DNA from: Clostridia bacterium
GTDB lineage: Bacteria; Bacillota_A; Clostridia; Christensenellales; Aristaeellaceae
Direction: 5' to 3'
NCBI GenBank assembly: GCA_017397695.1
Contig: JAFQIF010000107.1
Location: 1 to 43,797 of the forward strand
Length of the DNA: 43,797 nt
Shown here: positions 24,013 through 32,821 of the stretch, piece after piece
Numbering within the stretch: position 1 is the stretch's first letter
Layout: each line of letters begins with the position of its first letter
The notes under the pieces: generated by a model
Databases searched by the model: none
The model's input: the letters and a program-made list of their open reading frames with translations, nothing else
What the model was told of the DNA's origin: nothing
Program-made: the position numbers and the translations under genes

Positions 24013-24071
24013 GGTCTCTTTCGTGCGCGTTCCCGGCATTTTTGCCCACTGAGGAACGGTCAAAGCGCTGA

Positions 24072-24530
24072 TCAGTCGCGTTCCCACTCGATGATATCGC
24101 CGGTCACGCTCATCTCAAACTCGTAACGCTTGCCGTCCAGCTCCGCCTCGCCTTCATAGCCCAGGCGGCCGCCGTCGCGATCAAGCTCCAGATCGATGAT
24201 GTTCACATTCCCCTTCTTCTGGGCCAGCAGCGCCATCGCCTCGCTCGCCAGCAGCGCGTCCTCCGGCTTTTCATACAGCGTCACCTTGCGGATTTCATTG
24301 GTGCTCTCCAGCACCTCACACACGCCCAGCTGGCTGCCCTGGGTAAAGAACAATTCCCATTCGTAGCGTCCGTCGTCGCGCTCGCGCACCGCATAATCCA
24401 CAACCGCCTCCGGCAGGCTGACCTTCATGGCAGCCAGTGCCTTCTCCTTTTCAGCAGAAAACTCTTCTGCCATCGCCGGCATCGCTGCCAAGGCCAGAAC
24501 CATCATCAAAACGAAAATCTTCTTCATCAT
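24072..24530 (-). CDS. Secreted PepSY-like domain protein
   Basis: A 152-residue protein with a signal peptide (residues 1-21, ending AMA-EE) and two PepSY-like units: about 25-85 (LPEAVVDYAVRERDDGRYEWELFF) and 90-152 (LGYEGEAELDGKRYEFEMSV, closing TGDIIEWERD). PepSY domains bind or sense ligands and inhibit proteases at the cell surface, and are often encoded beside two-component systems, as here, 84 bases after the histidine kinase gene. It may be the sensor or the target of that system. AAGGAGG precedes ATG 24530 by 8 bases. A lipobox is absent, so the protein should be released. Confidence 0.75.
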   Translation of the reverse strand: MMKKIFVLMMVLALAAMPAMAEEFSAEKEKALAAMKVSLPEAVVDYAVRERDDGRYEWELFFTQGSQLGVCEVLESTNEIRKVTLYEKPEDALLASEAMALLAQKKGNVNIIDLELDRDGGRLGYEGEAELDGKRYEFEMSVTGDIIEWERD

Positions 24531-24613
24531 GTTGTTTTCCTCCTTGTTTTCTTGTATGGCTTTATTCTAAAGCGTCAAGATGAATACAAGATGAAGAAAA
24601 CAAACTTTTTATT

Positions 24614-25951
24614 TTATCTTTTCGGAAGTCGAATGGTAAATATACTGCCCGCTCCCAGCTCGCTGCTCGCCTGCGCACTGCCACCGTGCATCCTGGCTGC
24701 CGACTTCACGATCGCAAGACCGATACCCGTTCCCTGCGTCGTGCGCGCGCTGTCACCGCGCCAGAGGCGTTCAAACACGCGCTCAAGCGCCTGTGGGGCT
24801 ATCCCCTCGCCATCATCCTGTACACTGATGACGACCTCCTCGCCCTCCTGGGCAAGCTTCAGGCTCACGCGTCCGTTTTCCCTGCCATATCGGATGGCAT
24901 TATCCACCAGATTGATCACCGCACGGGCCAGAACCTGTCCGCTGCCGCGCATGAACAGAGGGCACAGCTGCGTATCCATCATGATGCCGCGCTCCTGTGC
25001 GACCGGCTCCATATCCTGCGCAATCTCCTCCAGCATCTGCCTCAGATCGATATCCTCTTCCATGGAAATCTGCCCCGCATCCATCCGCGCGATGAGCAGC
25101 AGCTGATCCACCGTCAGGCGCATGCTTTCGTTCTTTTCCAGCATCTGCGCAATCACATCGTCCTTTTCTTCGGCATGTTCGCGCGAAAGCGCATATTCGC
25201 CCAGCGTGCGCATACCATTAAGCGGGGTTCTGAGCTCATGCGCCGCATCCGCGGTAAACTGACGTTCATGCTCAAAGGCCGCCTGCAGCCGGGCCAGCAT
25301 CGCATTGAGTGTACCGGCAAGTGCGTGCAGCTCATCACCGCTGCCGGGCTGATCATCCATCGCCACGCGACCGGACAAATCGCCGCCCTCGGCAATCGCG
25401 CCGGCCAGGCGTGTCATCTCCTTAACCGGACGCAGCGCGCTGCTCGTAAGCAGATATCCGCCAAGCAGCGCCAGCACAGCAAGCAGCGGCAGCAGGCCCA
25501 CGCCCCAGCCGGACAGCCTCTGTGCCACGCCCATCGACAAATCTGCAGACATATGGACGCGCAGCCACAGTTCATCATGTGCCGGAACGCTGATACGCGT
25601 ATCCAGAATCATCCAGACATGTTCGCCGTCGCGCGCTTCGCGTACCTCACCCTCCTGAAAAGGCATTTCCACGCGTCTGCGTCCATACACCAGATTTCCA
25701 TCCAGATCAAACAGCGCCGCATACACATTTGGCACCTCGTCGATATCCGCATCGATCTCGATGACCCCGTGCTCAATCTCCATCTCATCAAGAATCACCG
25801 TCACTGCGCTGGAAAGCGTATCACGGCAGTATACCGTCTGAGCGTATCTCGACATGCCAAAAAGGCAAAGCATCGCCGCCGCGCAGATGAACACAATCAC
25901 CGCCGCATACCACAGCGTAATCCGCAGCTTGATCGACAGTTTCCTCTTCAT
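24614..25951 (-). CDS. Sensor histidine kinase
   Basis: A 445-residue membrane kinase. The first membrane helix is at about 11-33, a sensing region of about 115 residues follows, and the second helix is at about 150-170. HAMP follows (173-225). The phosphoacceptor is H238 in FTADAAHELRTPLNG, and the ATPase has the N box NLVDNAIRYG, G1 DDGEGI and G2 GTGIGLAIVK. It autophosphorylates and passes phosphate to the response regulator encoded just upstream, whose end overlaps its start by 4 bases (ATGA). The extracellular part is small and acidic, with no known sensor domain that I recognise. The PepSY protein downstream is a plausible partner. Confidence 0.93.
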   Translation of the reverse strand: MKRKLSIKLRITLWYAAVIVFICAAAMLCLFGMSRYAQTVYCRDTLSSAVTVILDEMEIEHGVIEIDADIDEVPNVYAALFDLDGNLVYGRRRVEMPFQEGEVREARDGEHVWMILDTRISVPAHDELWLRVHMSADLSMGVAQRLSGWGVGLLPLLAVLALLGGYLLTSSALRPVKEMTRLAGAIAEGGDLSGRVAMDDQPGSGDELHALAGTLNAMLARLQAAFEHERQFTADAAHELRTPLNGMRTLGEYALSREHAEEKDDVIAQMLEKNESMRLTVDQLLLIARMDAGQISMEEDIDLRQMLEEIAQDMEPVAQERGIMMDTQLCPLFMRGSGQVLARAVINLVDNAIRYGRENGRVSLKLAQEGEEVVISVQDDGEGIAPQALERVFERLWRGDSARTTQGTGIGLAIVKSAARMHGGSAQASSELGAGSIFTIRLPKR

Positions 25952-26619
25952 TCTTCCTCCCGCAAGACGTAGCCCGCATAGCGCACCGTATGAATCAGCC
26001 GGACGTCTCTTCCTTCGTCAATCTTTCTGCGCAGGTTTCGGATATAGACATCGATCATATTCGACGCGCCTTCGTATTCGTAGCTCCACACGTGCTCCGT
26101 GATCTGCGCCCGGGATAGCACGCGGCCCTTGTTTCGGATCATGTATTCCAGCAGGGCAAACTCTCGGCTGGTCAGCACAATCGCCTCACCGCCGCGCGTC
26201 ACGCTCCGGCTGTCGCAATCGACCATCAGATCCGCCAGCGTAAAGCGATTGCTCGTCTGCCTTGTTCGGCGGGTGAGCACGCGCAGCCTCGCAGAGAGCT
26301 CCTCATACGCAAAGGGCTTCACCAGATAATCGTCCGCACCCGCATTGAGCCCGCGAACGCGATCGGAAACCGCATCGCGCGCTGTGAGCAGCAGCACGGG
26401 CGTTTGCCGCCCAGCCCGCCTGGCCGCCTCTAGTGCGGCGATGCCGTCCATGCCCGGCATCATGATATCCATCACGGCCACGTCATAGTCCGCGCTGGTC
26501 AGATAATCCAGCGCGTCCGTGCCGTTATAGCATACGTCTACCGCATAGTGCTCCTCCCGCAGCCTCTTGGCCAGGGTATCGGCAGTCAGTCGGTCGTCTT
26601 CCGCAATCAGCAGTCTCAT
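25948..26619 (-). CDS. OmpR/PhoB-type response regulator
   Basis: A 223-residue two-domain regulator. The receiver domain (1-115) has acidic pocket E7/D8/D9, phosphoacceptor D51, T79 and K101, all in place. The winged helix (about 128-220) contains the recognition segment GASNMIDVYIRNLRRKID and ends HTVRYAGYVL. It is first in the RR-HK-PepSY transcription unit. A TGATATAAT extended -10 lies about 20 bases upstream, and AAGGTG is the ribosome binding site. It likely activates its own operon and possibly the neighbouring secreted-protein genes, by inference from position only. Confidence 0.95.
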   Translation of the reverse strand: MRLLIAEDDRLTADTLAKRLREEHYAVDVCYNGTDALDYLTSADYDVAVMDIMMPGMDGIAALEAARRAGRQTPVLLLTARDAVSDRVRGLNAGADDYLVKPFAYEELSARLRVLTRRTRQTSNRFTLADLMVDCDSRSVTRGGEAIVLTSREFALLEYMIRNKGRVLSRAQITEHVWSYEYEGASNMIDVYIRNLRRKIDEGRDVRLIHTVRYAGYVLREEE

Positions 26620-26639
26620 GCCATCACCTTCTTTCCCTT

Positions 26640-26648
26640 ATTATATCA
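26640..26648 (-). promoter_or_regulatory. Extended -10 promoter of the RR-HK-PepSY operon
   Basis: On the minus strand TGATATAAT: perfect TATAAT (26640-26645) with the TGn extension. The -35 region (TTTTGT) is poor, fitting an activator-dependent or extended -10 promoter. Confidence 0.7.
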
Positions 26649-26671
26649 CATATTATCCCAGCACAAAATGA

Positions 26672-26717
26672 ACAGAACATGAAAAAGGAGCCTTTCAGCT
26701 CCTTTTTCATGTTCTGT
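26672..26717. terminator. Perfect 20-bp terminator hairpin
   Basis: ACAGAACATGAAAAAGGAGC (26672-26691) pairs fully with 26698-26717 around loop CTTTCA. On the minus strand it ends the secreted-protein transcript (stop at 26722). Its internal A and T runs could let it act in both directions. Confidence 0.88.
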
Positions 26718-26721
26718 ATCT

Positions 26722-28419
26722 TTACTTGACCATCGTGCTGCCAAAGAGCGTGATCAGGCCGGACAGCACATCCGGCTTGCTCATCAGGCTCAGGGAAAGC
26801 TTTGCCGCCTGAACAGCCACTTCCTTCTTGATCGTATCCTTCTGCGCATCATCCAGCGCAGTGACGTCGATCGCCTGGCCGCCGGCAAAGACGATATCCT
26901 CGTATTCGCCCTGCTCCAGCGTCACATCCGCCACCAGCATGCCGGCCTGCTGCATACCCAGAGCGGCAGTTGCGCTCAGGCCGAAGGACTCGGCGTCCAC
27001 CACCGTCTGACCGCTCACGGTCACGCTCGCCGCGGCATTGTTTTCGCCGTCCTTGCGCAGGTTCAGCACCACAGCGCCCTCGAAGTTCTCGCTCTCCTCG
27101 CCCGCTTCACCCACGGCCACCTCGAAGTCGAGGTTGGATTCCACACCGAAGCCATAGGAGGTCTTGTCCTTCTGATTGACCACGTCCGCCATGCCGACAA
27201 AGTGGCTGTGATTCACACCGCCCACATCCTCGCCGAACTGGATATCCAGATCGCCGATCACTCGGTTGTCGTTATACACCTGCAGCTCGCCATGCGCGCT
27301 GTGCAGGCGCTGCCAATCGTCGTCGGTCTTGATGGAATAGGTAAAATCGCCTTCATAGGGCAGCACATTGGTGAACACCGGCAGATGCGCATCAAAGCCC
27401 ACCATACTGCCGAAGTCATCATAGCTCACGTCCATGGTCAGCACATTGTCCGTGCTCTCGCACCACAGGCGATCCGTGCACTTCTGCAGCTTCTTGAAGA
27501 AGTAGGACACATCGTCATACTCAATCGGAGACTCATCCTTGTTTTCAATAATGAAGTAGGAGGTAGAGACATAGTCCAGCGCGGGATCAACCGTCTCCTC
27601 GGTAAAGATCGCATCGATCACCTTGCGCGCCTGATAACGGGTCACGCCGCGCGCAGCCAGAATATCGGCCACCGCGTGCTGGAAATCGCCCGTGGTATCG
27701 GCAATCGTGGAGGTCACGTTCCACAGCAGGCGGTTAAAGTCGTAGCCATCCAGCTTGCCCAGCATGCGCTGCGCCACGGCGTCGCGCTTCTCAGTCGCCT
27801 CCAGATAGGTATCGTCAAAGGTATACAGCTCGCCGGTCTCCATCTGCGTGAAGCTGACCCAGCCCAGCAGATGATTGATCAGCAGCGAGATCATGTCGTC
27901 GCTGGTGATCCTCAGGCGCTCAGCTGCCGGAAGAGCATTGAACGCCTCAATGCCTTCATCCGTCGTCATATCAAAATCAGCCATCGTGTATGCCGGCTGG
28001 GCAGCATCCATACCGCCAGCCGGCACAGCCAGCACCAGCTTGCCGGTCAGGCTGCTCATGATCTGCGCAGAACCATCCTCGTAGATCAGCGCATCTGCGC
28101 TCAGCAGCGTCGTATCGCCGGTATTCAGCTGCGCATGAATGCGCGCCGTGCCAAAGTCATCGTAAAAAGACATATGAAGCTGCACGCCGGAAAGCACCTT
28201 ATCCAGCGCCAGAATCCGCTCGTCCGTCACGCCCTCTTCAACATCCAGGCCAAGGACAGCATTCAGGTTGATCTGGTTGCCGGCGGTGTAGCTTTCGCTG
28301 ACTGCAGTCACGGTCAGGTCACCGGCGGAATAGCTGCTTACGCCCTCTTCGGCCAGAGAAACGACAGGCATGAGCAGCATCGCGGCGCTCAGCACAAAGG
28401 AAAGAATACGTTTCTTCAT
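26722..28419 (-). CDS. Secreted protein of unknown function, 565 residues
   Basis: Residues 1-23 are a signal peptide (ending SLA-EE). The mature part is acidic and rich in beta-strand patterns, with a helical middle (about 175-275, containing LLINHLLGWVSFTQMETGELY). Repeated strands from about 300 include TMDVSYDDFGSMVGFDAHLP and DLDIQFGEDVGG. The duplicated theme MSFYDDFGTARIHAQLN versus MDVSYDDFGSMVGFDAHL suggests an internal repeat. There are no Cys pairs, lipobox or membrane helix after the signal, so it should be released. AAGGAGG precedes the ATG. It follows the 387-residue secreted protein and ends at a strong terminator. I recognise no family. Confidence 0.7.
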   Translation of the reverse strand: MKKRILSFVLSAAMLLMPVVSLAEEGVSSYSAGDLTVTAVSESYTAGNQINLNAVLGLDVEEGVTDERILALDKVLSGVQLHMSFYDDFGTARIHAQLNTGDTTLLSADALIYEDGSAQIMSSLTGKLVLAVPAGGMDAAQPAYTMADFDMTTDEGIEAFNALPAAERLRITSDDMISLLINHLLGWVSFTQMETGELYTFDDTYLEATEKRDAVAQRMLGKLDGYDFNRLLWNVTSTIADTTGDFQHAVADILAARGVTRYQARKVIDAIFTEETVDPALDYVSTSYFIIENKDESPIEYDDVSYFFKKLQKCTDRLWCESTDNVLTMDVSYDDFGSMVGFDAHLPVFTNVLPYEGDFTYSIKTDDDWQRLHSAHGELQVYNDNRVIGDLDIQFGEDVGGVNHSHFVGMADVVNQKDKTSYGFGVESNLDFEVAVGEAGEESENFEGAVVLNLRKDGENNAAASVTVSGQTVVDAESFGLSATAALGMQQAGMLVADVTLEQGEYEDIVFAGGQAIDVTALDDAQKDTIKKEVAVQAAKLSLSLMSKPDVLSGLITLFGSTMVK

Positions 28420-28468
28420 GAAAAGAATACCTCCTTATCGTATCATTCGGGGATCCCCGGGCCGCTTT

Positions 28469-29632
28469 TCACAGGCCCTTGCGAATGGTTTCCATCGTTT
28501 TTTCATCCAGCTGCCGGTAGACCTTCTGCGCCAGCGCCTTTGCCGCCGCATCATCTATCGGCTGCGCATCCGCAGCAGGCAAAGCAGCCTGCGCACCCAC
28601 GCGCATGCTCACTTCCGCGCCTGCCGTCAGAAACGCATTGCTGTCCAGCGTCACATCCACGCTGATCTCGTCAGTCAGTGCAATCTCACTGCTGTCCGCC
28701 TCGCTTGTGGTCAGCCGAATCACATTCTTGACCTCTGCCGCCACATCGTTAAGGCGCTGCATGCGCCGCCCGGGGGTGCGATCCTCATGCGCCAGCGTCG
28801 CAGTGATGCTCACGCGCTCAGAAAGCGCCTCGCCGTCCGCCGTCCAGCGGTTTTTCATCGTCACCGTCAGGCGGCTGGAAATGCCGCTGCCCGCGATCTT
28901 GCCCGCCGCCTTGAGCGTCGTGCGCACGCTGGCCGTGCCTTCCTTGTCCTTGCGCGTCACCTCGTTTTCGCGCAGCGCGCTGTAGAGCAGCTCGATATAG
29001 TTGGCCTCGTCCTGCGTAAACTTTAGTTCAAACGTATCCTTGGGCGCACGGCCGGCCGGCTGGCGCAGGAAGCCTTCAACCACATAGGGTGCCTGCCCTT
29101 CCTTTGCGATGGCGCCCTTCACGTTGATCTTCGTGAGCCGCGTGCCATCGTCGGACATCGTACGCTCCAGCGTGAACGGCTCGCTCACGCAAAAGCCCAA
29201 TGCCAGCGCATCGTCTGCCTTCAGGCCTTCCAACCATGCTGCCAGACTCTCCAGCGGCACGCGTTCGAGTACCGCAGCGCCCAGCAGCTGTGCTTCCAGC
29301 CCATCCATCGCTTCGCTTGCAGGCAGCGTATACGTACCCAGTTCCTCGCCGCCACGGTAGAAAGCAATTGTCTCGCCGTCCGTGCCGCCCTCATAGGCGA
29401 TGGTCATACCATCGAGCATCGCGCCGAGTACCGACAGATCGCGCGCATACGCCGCCTTGCTGATGGACACCTGCGCCTGCGCCGATACATGCGGCTGCGC
29501 CTTCTCCAGCTCCGCCAGCCGGACAAGCCCGGGCGAGAAGATCTCGTTGGACGGCAGGGTTTGCGCATGCGCCATGCCGCACACAAGCAGCAGTACGCAA
29601 GCAAGCAGCGCCCATACTGTTTTTTTCATCAT
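28469..29632 (-). CDS. Secreted protein of unknown function, 387 residues
   Basis: A signal peptide at residues 1-23 (ending AHA-QT) precedes an alanine- and charge-rich mature part. The pattern alternates short strands (VSAQAQVSISKAAY, GETIAFYRGGEELGTYTLP) and helices (AALLER-like LESLAAWLEGLK), ending in a basic helix ALAQKVYRQLDEKTMETIRK. There is no lipobox. Its size, export and strand-rich make-up resemble the next gene product, and both may belong to one family, but I could not align them securely. GAGG is 10 bases before ATG 29632. It comes after rimM on the same strand; a 12-bp palindrome CGGGGATCCCCG (28448-28459) lies between it and the next gene. Confidence 0.65.
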   Translation of the reverse strand: MMKKTVWALLACVLLLVCGMAHAQTLPSNEIFSPGLVRLAELEKAQPHVSAQAQVSISKAAYARDLSVLGAMLDGMTIAYEGGTDGETIAFYRGGEELGTYTLPASEAMDGLEAQLLGAAVLERVPLESLAAWLEGLKADDALALGFCVSEPFTLERTMSDDGTRLTKINVKGAIAKEGQAPYVVEGFLRQPAGRAPKDTFELKFTQDEANYIELLYSALRENEVTRKDKEGTASVRTTLKAAGKIAGSGISSRLTVTMKNRWTADGEALSERVSITATLAHEDRTPGRRMQRLNDVAAEVKNVIRLTTSEADSSEIALTDEISVDVTLDSNAFLTAGAEVSMRVGAQAALPAADAQPIDDAAAKALAQKVYRQLDEKTMETIRKGL

Positions 29633-29714
29633 GGTTTTATATCCTCAGTCTGCCACGGATTCCCCTGTGTATATACAGACGAATATACAAAGCTTTTTCT
29701 TCCCGGATAGCGGA

Positions 29715-30257
29715 TTATTCGTCTCTTTCCGCCGGTTCGTCCTCCCAGACGGCGACTTCGGGCAGCACGTTTTCATCAAGAACGATCTTTTCCTCATCCA
29801 GATCGACCTCGAGGACGACACGGCGCAGCGCGGGAATCATCATCTCTCCTCGCGGCGTATCAAAGACATACACATCGCAGATCTGATTGGGGCTGAGTAC
29901 GTCTACCAGCTCGCCGATTTCGTTGCCCTTAGTGTCCACGGCCTTCAGGCCGATCAGATCGACCACGAAGTTCTCGTCCTCGTCCAGCTCAATGGCGTGC
30001 TCACGATCGACAAAGACCTTCACGCCGCGAAGCAGTTCAGCCTCGTTGCGGTCCTTCACGCCATCCAGCGCCAGCACGGCAAAACCGTCGTTGCAGCGGC
30101 CCTTCTTGACTTTATACTCGATATACTGGCCGTTTTTCAGCAGATACACGCTCTCCAGCCGCGCATAGCGGTCCGGATCGCTTGACATCGCGCGCAGCTT
30201 GACCTCGCCCTTAATGCCCTGCGGGCGGACGATTTCACCAATCTGCAGATACTCCAT
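29715..30257 (-). CDS. rimM: Ribosome maturation factor RimM
   Basis: A 180-residue protein with the N-terminal RimM domain (IGEIVRPQGIKGEVKLRAM, about 6-85) and the C-terminal PRC-barrel (about 95-170, with LIGLKAVDTKGNEIGELVDVL and YVFDTPRGEMMIPAL). It binds ribosomal protein S19 and assists maturation of the 30S head. ATG 30257 has AGGAG 5 bases upstream; a TTG one codon before is less likely. It follows khpA on the same strand. In most Bacillota trmD and rplS come next, but here secreted-protein genes do. Confidence 0.95.
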   Translation of the reverse strand: MEYLQIGEIVRPQGIKGEVKLRAMSSDPDRYARLESVYLLKNGQYIEYKVKKGRCNDGFAVLALDGVKDRNEAELLRGVKVFVDREHAIELDEDENFVVDLIGLKAVDTKGNEIGELVDVLSPNQICDVYVFDTPRGEMMIPALRRVVLEVDLDEEKIVLDENVLPEVAVWEDEPAERDE

Positions 30258-30287
30258 CAATACTCCTCATTTCTCACACATACACAT

Positions 30288-30311
30288 ATGCCGCGCATTT
30301 CTGCGCGGCAT
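30288..30311 (-). other. mRNA hairpin between khpA and rimM
   Basis: Perfect 10-bp stem ATGCCGCGCA (30288-30297) with TGCGCGGCAT (30302-30311). On the minus strand the loop is GAAA, a stable GNRA tetraloop. There is no T-run, so it is more likely an mRNA processing or stability element than a terminator. Confidence 0.6.
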
Positions 30312-30378
30312 CGTATGCGTTTTTGGACAGCAGGACACCCGAGGCCCTGCGCGAAGCTGCGCATGGTTTCGTAGTCGA

Positions 30379-30606
30379 TTACATGATCTCCACGAAAACG
30401 GGCTTCTCGTTGCGGGCGGTCGCTGCCTTCACCACGGCACGGATGGACTTGGCGATGCGGCCCTGTTTGCCGATGACCTTGCCCATATCGTCCGGGCCGA
30501 CGCTCAGCTCGATGATCACAGACTCCGGACCTTCAATGGTCTTCACCTGCACCTGATCGGGATGATCCACGAGCGTTGCGGCAATATAGCGAACCAGTTC
30601 TTCCAT
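30379..30606 (-). CDS. khpA: KH-domain RNA-binding protein KhpA
   Basis: A 75-residue single KH domain with the RNA-binding GxxG loop in MGKVIGKQGRIAKSIR. This is KhpA (YlqC), which with KhpB binds many RNAs and affects cell division and elongation in Bacillota. Length and position between rpsP and rimM are canonical. The start ATG has GAGGG about 8 bases upstream. Confidence 0.95.
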   Translation of the reverse strand: MEELVRYIAATLVDHPDQVQVKTIEGPESVIIELSVGPDDMGKVIGKQGRIAKSIRAVVKAATARNEKPVFVEIM

Positions 30607-30635
30607 TGCTCAGCCCTCGCGGCGCCTGAAAAAAA

Positions 30636-30878
30636 TCAGGCGATCGCGCCGGTCTTCTTGAGCAGCGCGCGGACGGTGTCGGTCGGCTGGGCGCCGTTCT
30701 TCATCCAGGTCTGAGCCTTCTCGACGTCGATCTTCAGCTCAACCGGGTTGGAAACCGGATTGTAGTAGCCGATCTCATCGACGAAACGGCCATCGCGGCA
30801 AGCGCGCTCGTCGGCGACGACGACACGGTAGAACGGCTTCTTCTTCATGCCCATTCTCTTCAGACGAATCTTAACCAT
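30636..30878 (-). CDS. rpsP: 30S ribosomal protein S16
   Basis: An 80-residue protein matching S16 from the first residue ([20 protein letters not shown]) through the [19 protein letters not shown] block to a short C terminus. It is an assembly protein of the 30S platform. GAGGAGG is 8 bases before the ATG. It is part of the ffh-rpsP-khpA-rimM operon, with 250 bases between ffh and rpsP that hold repeat copy 8. Confidence 0.97.
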   Translation of the reverse strand: MVKIRLKRMGMKKKPFYRVVVADERACRDGRFVDEIGYYNPVSNPVELKIDVEKAQTWMKNGAQPTDTVRALLKKTGAIA

Positions 30879-30949
30879 AATTGTATCCTCCTCAAATTCT
30901 CTGTTAAATAGAAATTTATGACCACAATCTTTTGGATTGGCGGTGTCTT

Positions 30950-31122
30950 TTTCTCGGGCTTCCGATCCGGGGAACTTGCATAGTCGCGCAAGCGCTCCTT
31001 GCGATTCCCGACGCTCCGCTCGCCTGCTTCCGCCACCGGCGGCGGCGAGCTCCGGTCCCGAACCTGCCCGGGGACATCGTTCCCGGACCCCTTCATCGCT
31101 TCGCGCCGGTTTTAAGACGCTT
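30950..31122 (+). repeat. Dispersed repeat, copy 8 (long form)
   Basis: The extra module (from 30964: GATCCGGGGAACTTGCATAG, then CGCTCCTTGCGATTCCCG, then the GC-rich GGCGGCGGCGAGC, to about 31070) precedes the standard parts CCCGGGGACATCGTTCCCGG and ACCCCTTCATCGCTTCGCGCCGG. It lies between ffh and rpsP in one operon, opposite in direction to the genes. No gene is seen in this 250-base gap. Confidence 0.75.
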
Positions 31123-31128
31123 TGCGAT

Positions 31129-32466
31129 TTAGCGGCCCATGGGGAAACGGAAGCGGCCCTTACGGCCTTTCATCTGGTTCATCATCATTTTCATCTGCTT
31201 CTTCGATTCCTCGAACTGGCGGATGAGCTGATTGACGTCCTGTACGGTGGTGCCGCTGCCCGCAGCAATGCGGCGGCGGCGGCTGGCGTTGAGCACCTCC
31301 GGATGGCGGCGCTCCTTCGGGGTCATCGAACGGATGATCGCCTCGGGCTTCTTCATCGCGTCGTCCGGGATGTCGATATCGCCGATATTGCTCATGCCCG
31401 GCAGCATCTTGAGCACGCCGGAAAGCGGGCCCATCTTCTTGATCTGCTGCATCTGGGTGAGGAAATCCTCGAGCGTGAAATCCGCGTTCTTGACGCGCTT
31501 GGCCATATCCAGCGACTGCGCCGCATCTTCCTCGGAGAAGGTCTCCTGCGCCTTTTCAATCAGGGTGAGCATATCGCCCATACCCAGGATGCGGGAGGCC
31601 ATGCGCTCCGGATGGAACGGCTCGATATCGCCGAGCTTCTCACCCGTGCCGGCAAACTTGATCGGCTTGCCCGTCACCGCGCGCACGGAGAGCGCCGCGC
31701 CGCCGCGGGTATCGCCGTCGAGCTTGGTAAGGATCACGCCGGTGATTTCCAGCTTCTCGTTGAAGGTGTTGGCCACGTTCACCGCGTCCTGACCGGTCAT
31801 CGCGTCGATGGTCAGCAGGATTTCGGTCGGGCCGACGGCCTCGCGAACGCGGGCCAGCTCGTCCATGAGCGTCTCGTCGATGTGCAGGCGGCCGGCGGTA
31901 TCCAGAATCACGACGTCGTGCTGGCGGCTGCGGGCAAACTCGACCGCTTCCTTCGCGGTCTGCACCGGATCCTGCGTGCCGCGCTCAAACACCGGTACGC
32001 CGACCTGGCCGCCCACAACCTGCAGCTGCTTGATCGCAGCCGGTCGATAGATATCGCAGGCGACGAGCAGCGGCTTTTTGCCGTCCTTCTTGAGCCAGTT
32101 CGCCAGCTTGGCGCTCATCGTGGTTTTACCGGCGCCCTGCAGGCCGCAGAGCATGAACACCGTCACCGGAGACGAACTGAACTGCAGCCTTGCGTTGCTG
32201 CCGCCCATCAGCTGTGTCAGCTCTTCGTTGACGATCTTGATGATCTGCTGCTGTGCGCTCAGGCTCTCCAGAATCTCCTGACCGACGCAGCGCTCGGTGG
32301 CTTTCTTGACAAAGTCCTTGACGACCTTGTAGTTGACGTCCGCCTCAAGCAGCGCCATGCGAACTTCGCGCATCACAAGCTTAACGTCTTCTTCCGTCAG
32401 CTTGCCCTTTCCGCGCATCTTGCCAAAGGCCTGCTGCAGTCTTTGCGTCAATCCTTCAAAGGCCAT
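31129..32466 (-). CDS. ffh: Signal recognition particle GTPase Ffh
   Basis: A 445-residue SRP54 protein with the N domain (1-90), the G domain (about 95-295) and the methionine-rich M domain (about 300-445). G1 is GLQGAGKTT (108-116), followed by [11 protein letters not shown], the G3 [10 protein letters not shown] and the G4 [13 protein letters not shown]. The C terminus, [16 protein letters not shown], is typical. With 4.5S/6S-type SRP RNA it targets nascent membrane and secreted proteins to FtsY. The ATG is 1 base after the ylxM stop, with GAGGAGGAG inside the end of ylxM, so the two are coupled. rpsP, khpA and rimM follow. Confidence 0.97.
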   Translation of the reverse strand: MAFEGLTQRLQQAFGKMRGKGKLTEEDVKLVMREVRMALLEADVNYKVVKDFVKKATERCVGQEILESLSAQQQIIKIVNEELTQLMGGSNARLQFSSSPVTVFMLCGLQGAGKTTMSAKLANWLKKDGKKPLLVACDIYRPAAIKQLQVVGGQVGVPVFERGTQDPVQTAKEAVEFARSRQHDVVILDTAGRLHIDETLMDELARVREAVGPTEILLTIDAMTGQDAVNVANTFNEKLEITGVILTKLDGDTRGGAALSVRAVTGKPIKFAGTGEKLGDIEPFHPERMASRILGMGDMLTLIEKAQETFSEEDAAQSLDMAKRVKNADFTLEDFLTQMQQIKKMGPLSGVLKMLPGMSNIGDIDIPDDAMKKPEAIIRSMTPKERRHPEVLNASRRRRIAAGSGTTVQDVNQLIRQFEESKKQMKMMMNQMKGRKGRFRFPMGR

Positions 32467-32467
32467 C

Positions 32468-32806
32468 TTACTCCTCCTCTTGCGAAAGCAGCCTCGTCAG
32501 AATCTCTCTGGCCTGCTGCGCTTTCTCTCCGGGTGCGTCCCGGAGCGCCTCAAGTCCTTCGCCGAGCCCGTCTGTCAGGCGGCGGTATCGCTCGGCCAGG
32601 CCGAGCATCTGCTCATACGTCTTCAGCTGTGCGGCGCCCTTGCGCACGGCGTCGTACACGCCCTGGCGGGAGATACCCTCGCGCGCCGCAATCTCCGACA
32701 GGGAGAAATCCTCCTCGCAGTACAGCGCCAGCAGCTTCTGCTGCCGCTGTGTCAGCAGCGGGCCGTAAAACGCGAATAACCAGCCGGTTTCCAGCCTTTC
32801 TTCCAC
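32468..32806 (-). CDS. ylxM: YlxM-type helix-turn-helix protein (SRP-associated)
   Basis: A 112-residue helical protein with an HTH of the sigma-70 region 4 type (SLSEIAAREGISRQGVYDAV, about residues 35-54). YlxM binds or stimulates the SRP and is nearly always encoded before ffh. I chose GTG 32806 because it gives MEERLETGWLFAFYGPLL, which lines up with the start of known YlxM proteins, and because GGGGTG lies close upstream. An earlier TTG (32830) lies inside the upstream inverted repeat and has no binding site. The start remains the least certain in this window. Confidence 0.87.
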   Translation of the reverse strand: MEERLETGWLFAFYGPLLTQRQQKLLALYCEEDFSLSEIAAREGISRQGVYDAVRKGAAQLKTYEQMLGLAERYRRLTDGLGEGLEALRDAPGEKAQQAREILTRLLSQEEE

Positions 32807-32821
32807 GTTCTCCACCCCATC

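Noticed and set aside
26672..26717. Perfect 20-bp inverted repeat as a MITE or mobile element end
   Set aside because: It has the sequence pattern of an intrinsic terminator, sits directly after a stop codon, and appears once.
28448..28459. CGGGGATCCCCG as a cloning-vector remnant
   Set aside because: It resembles a BamHI/SmaI polylinker, but the flanking bases are continuous with ordinary genomic intergenic sequence and no vector sequence follows.
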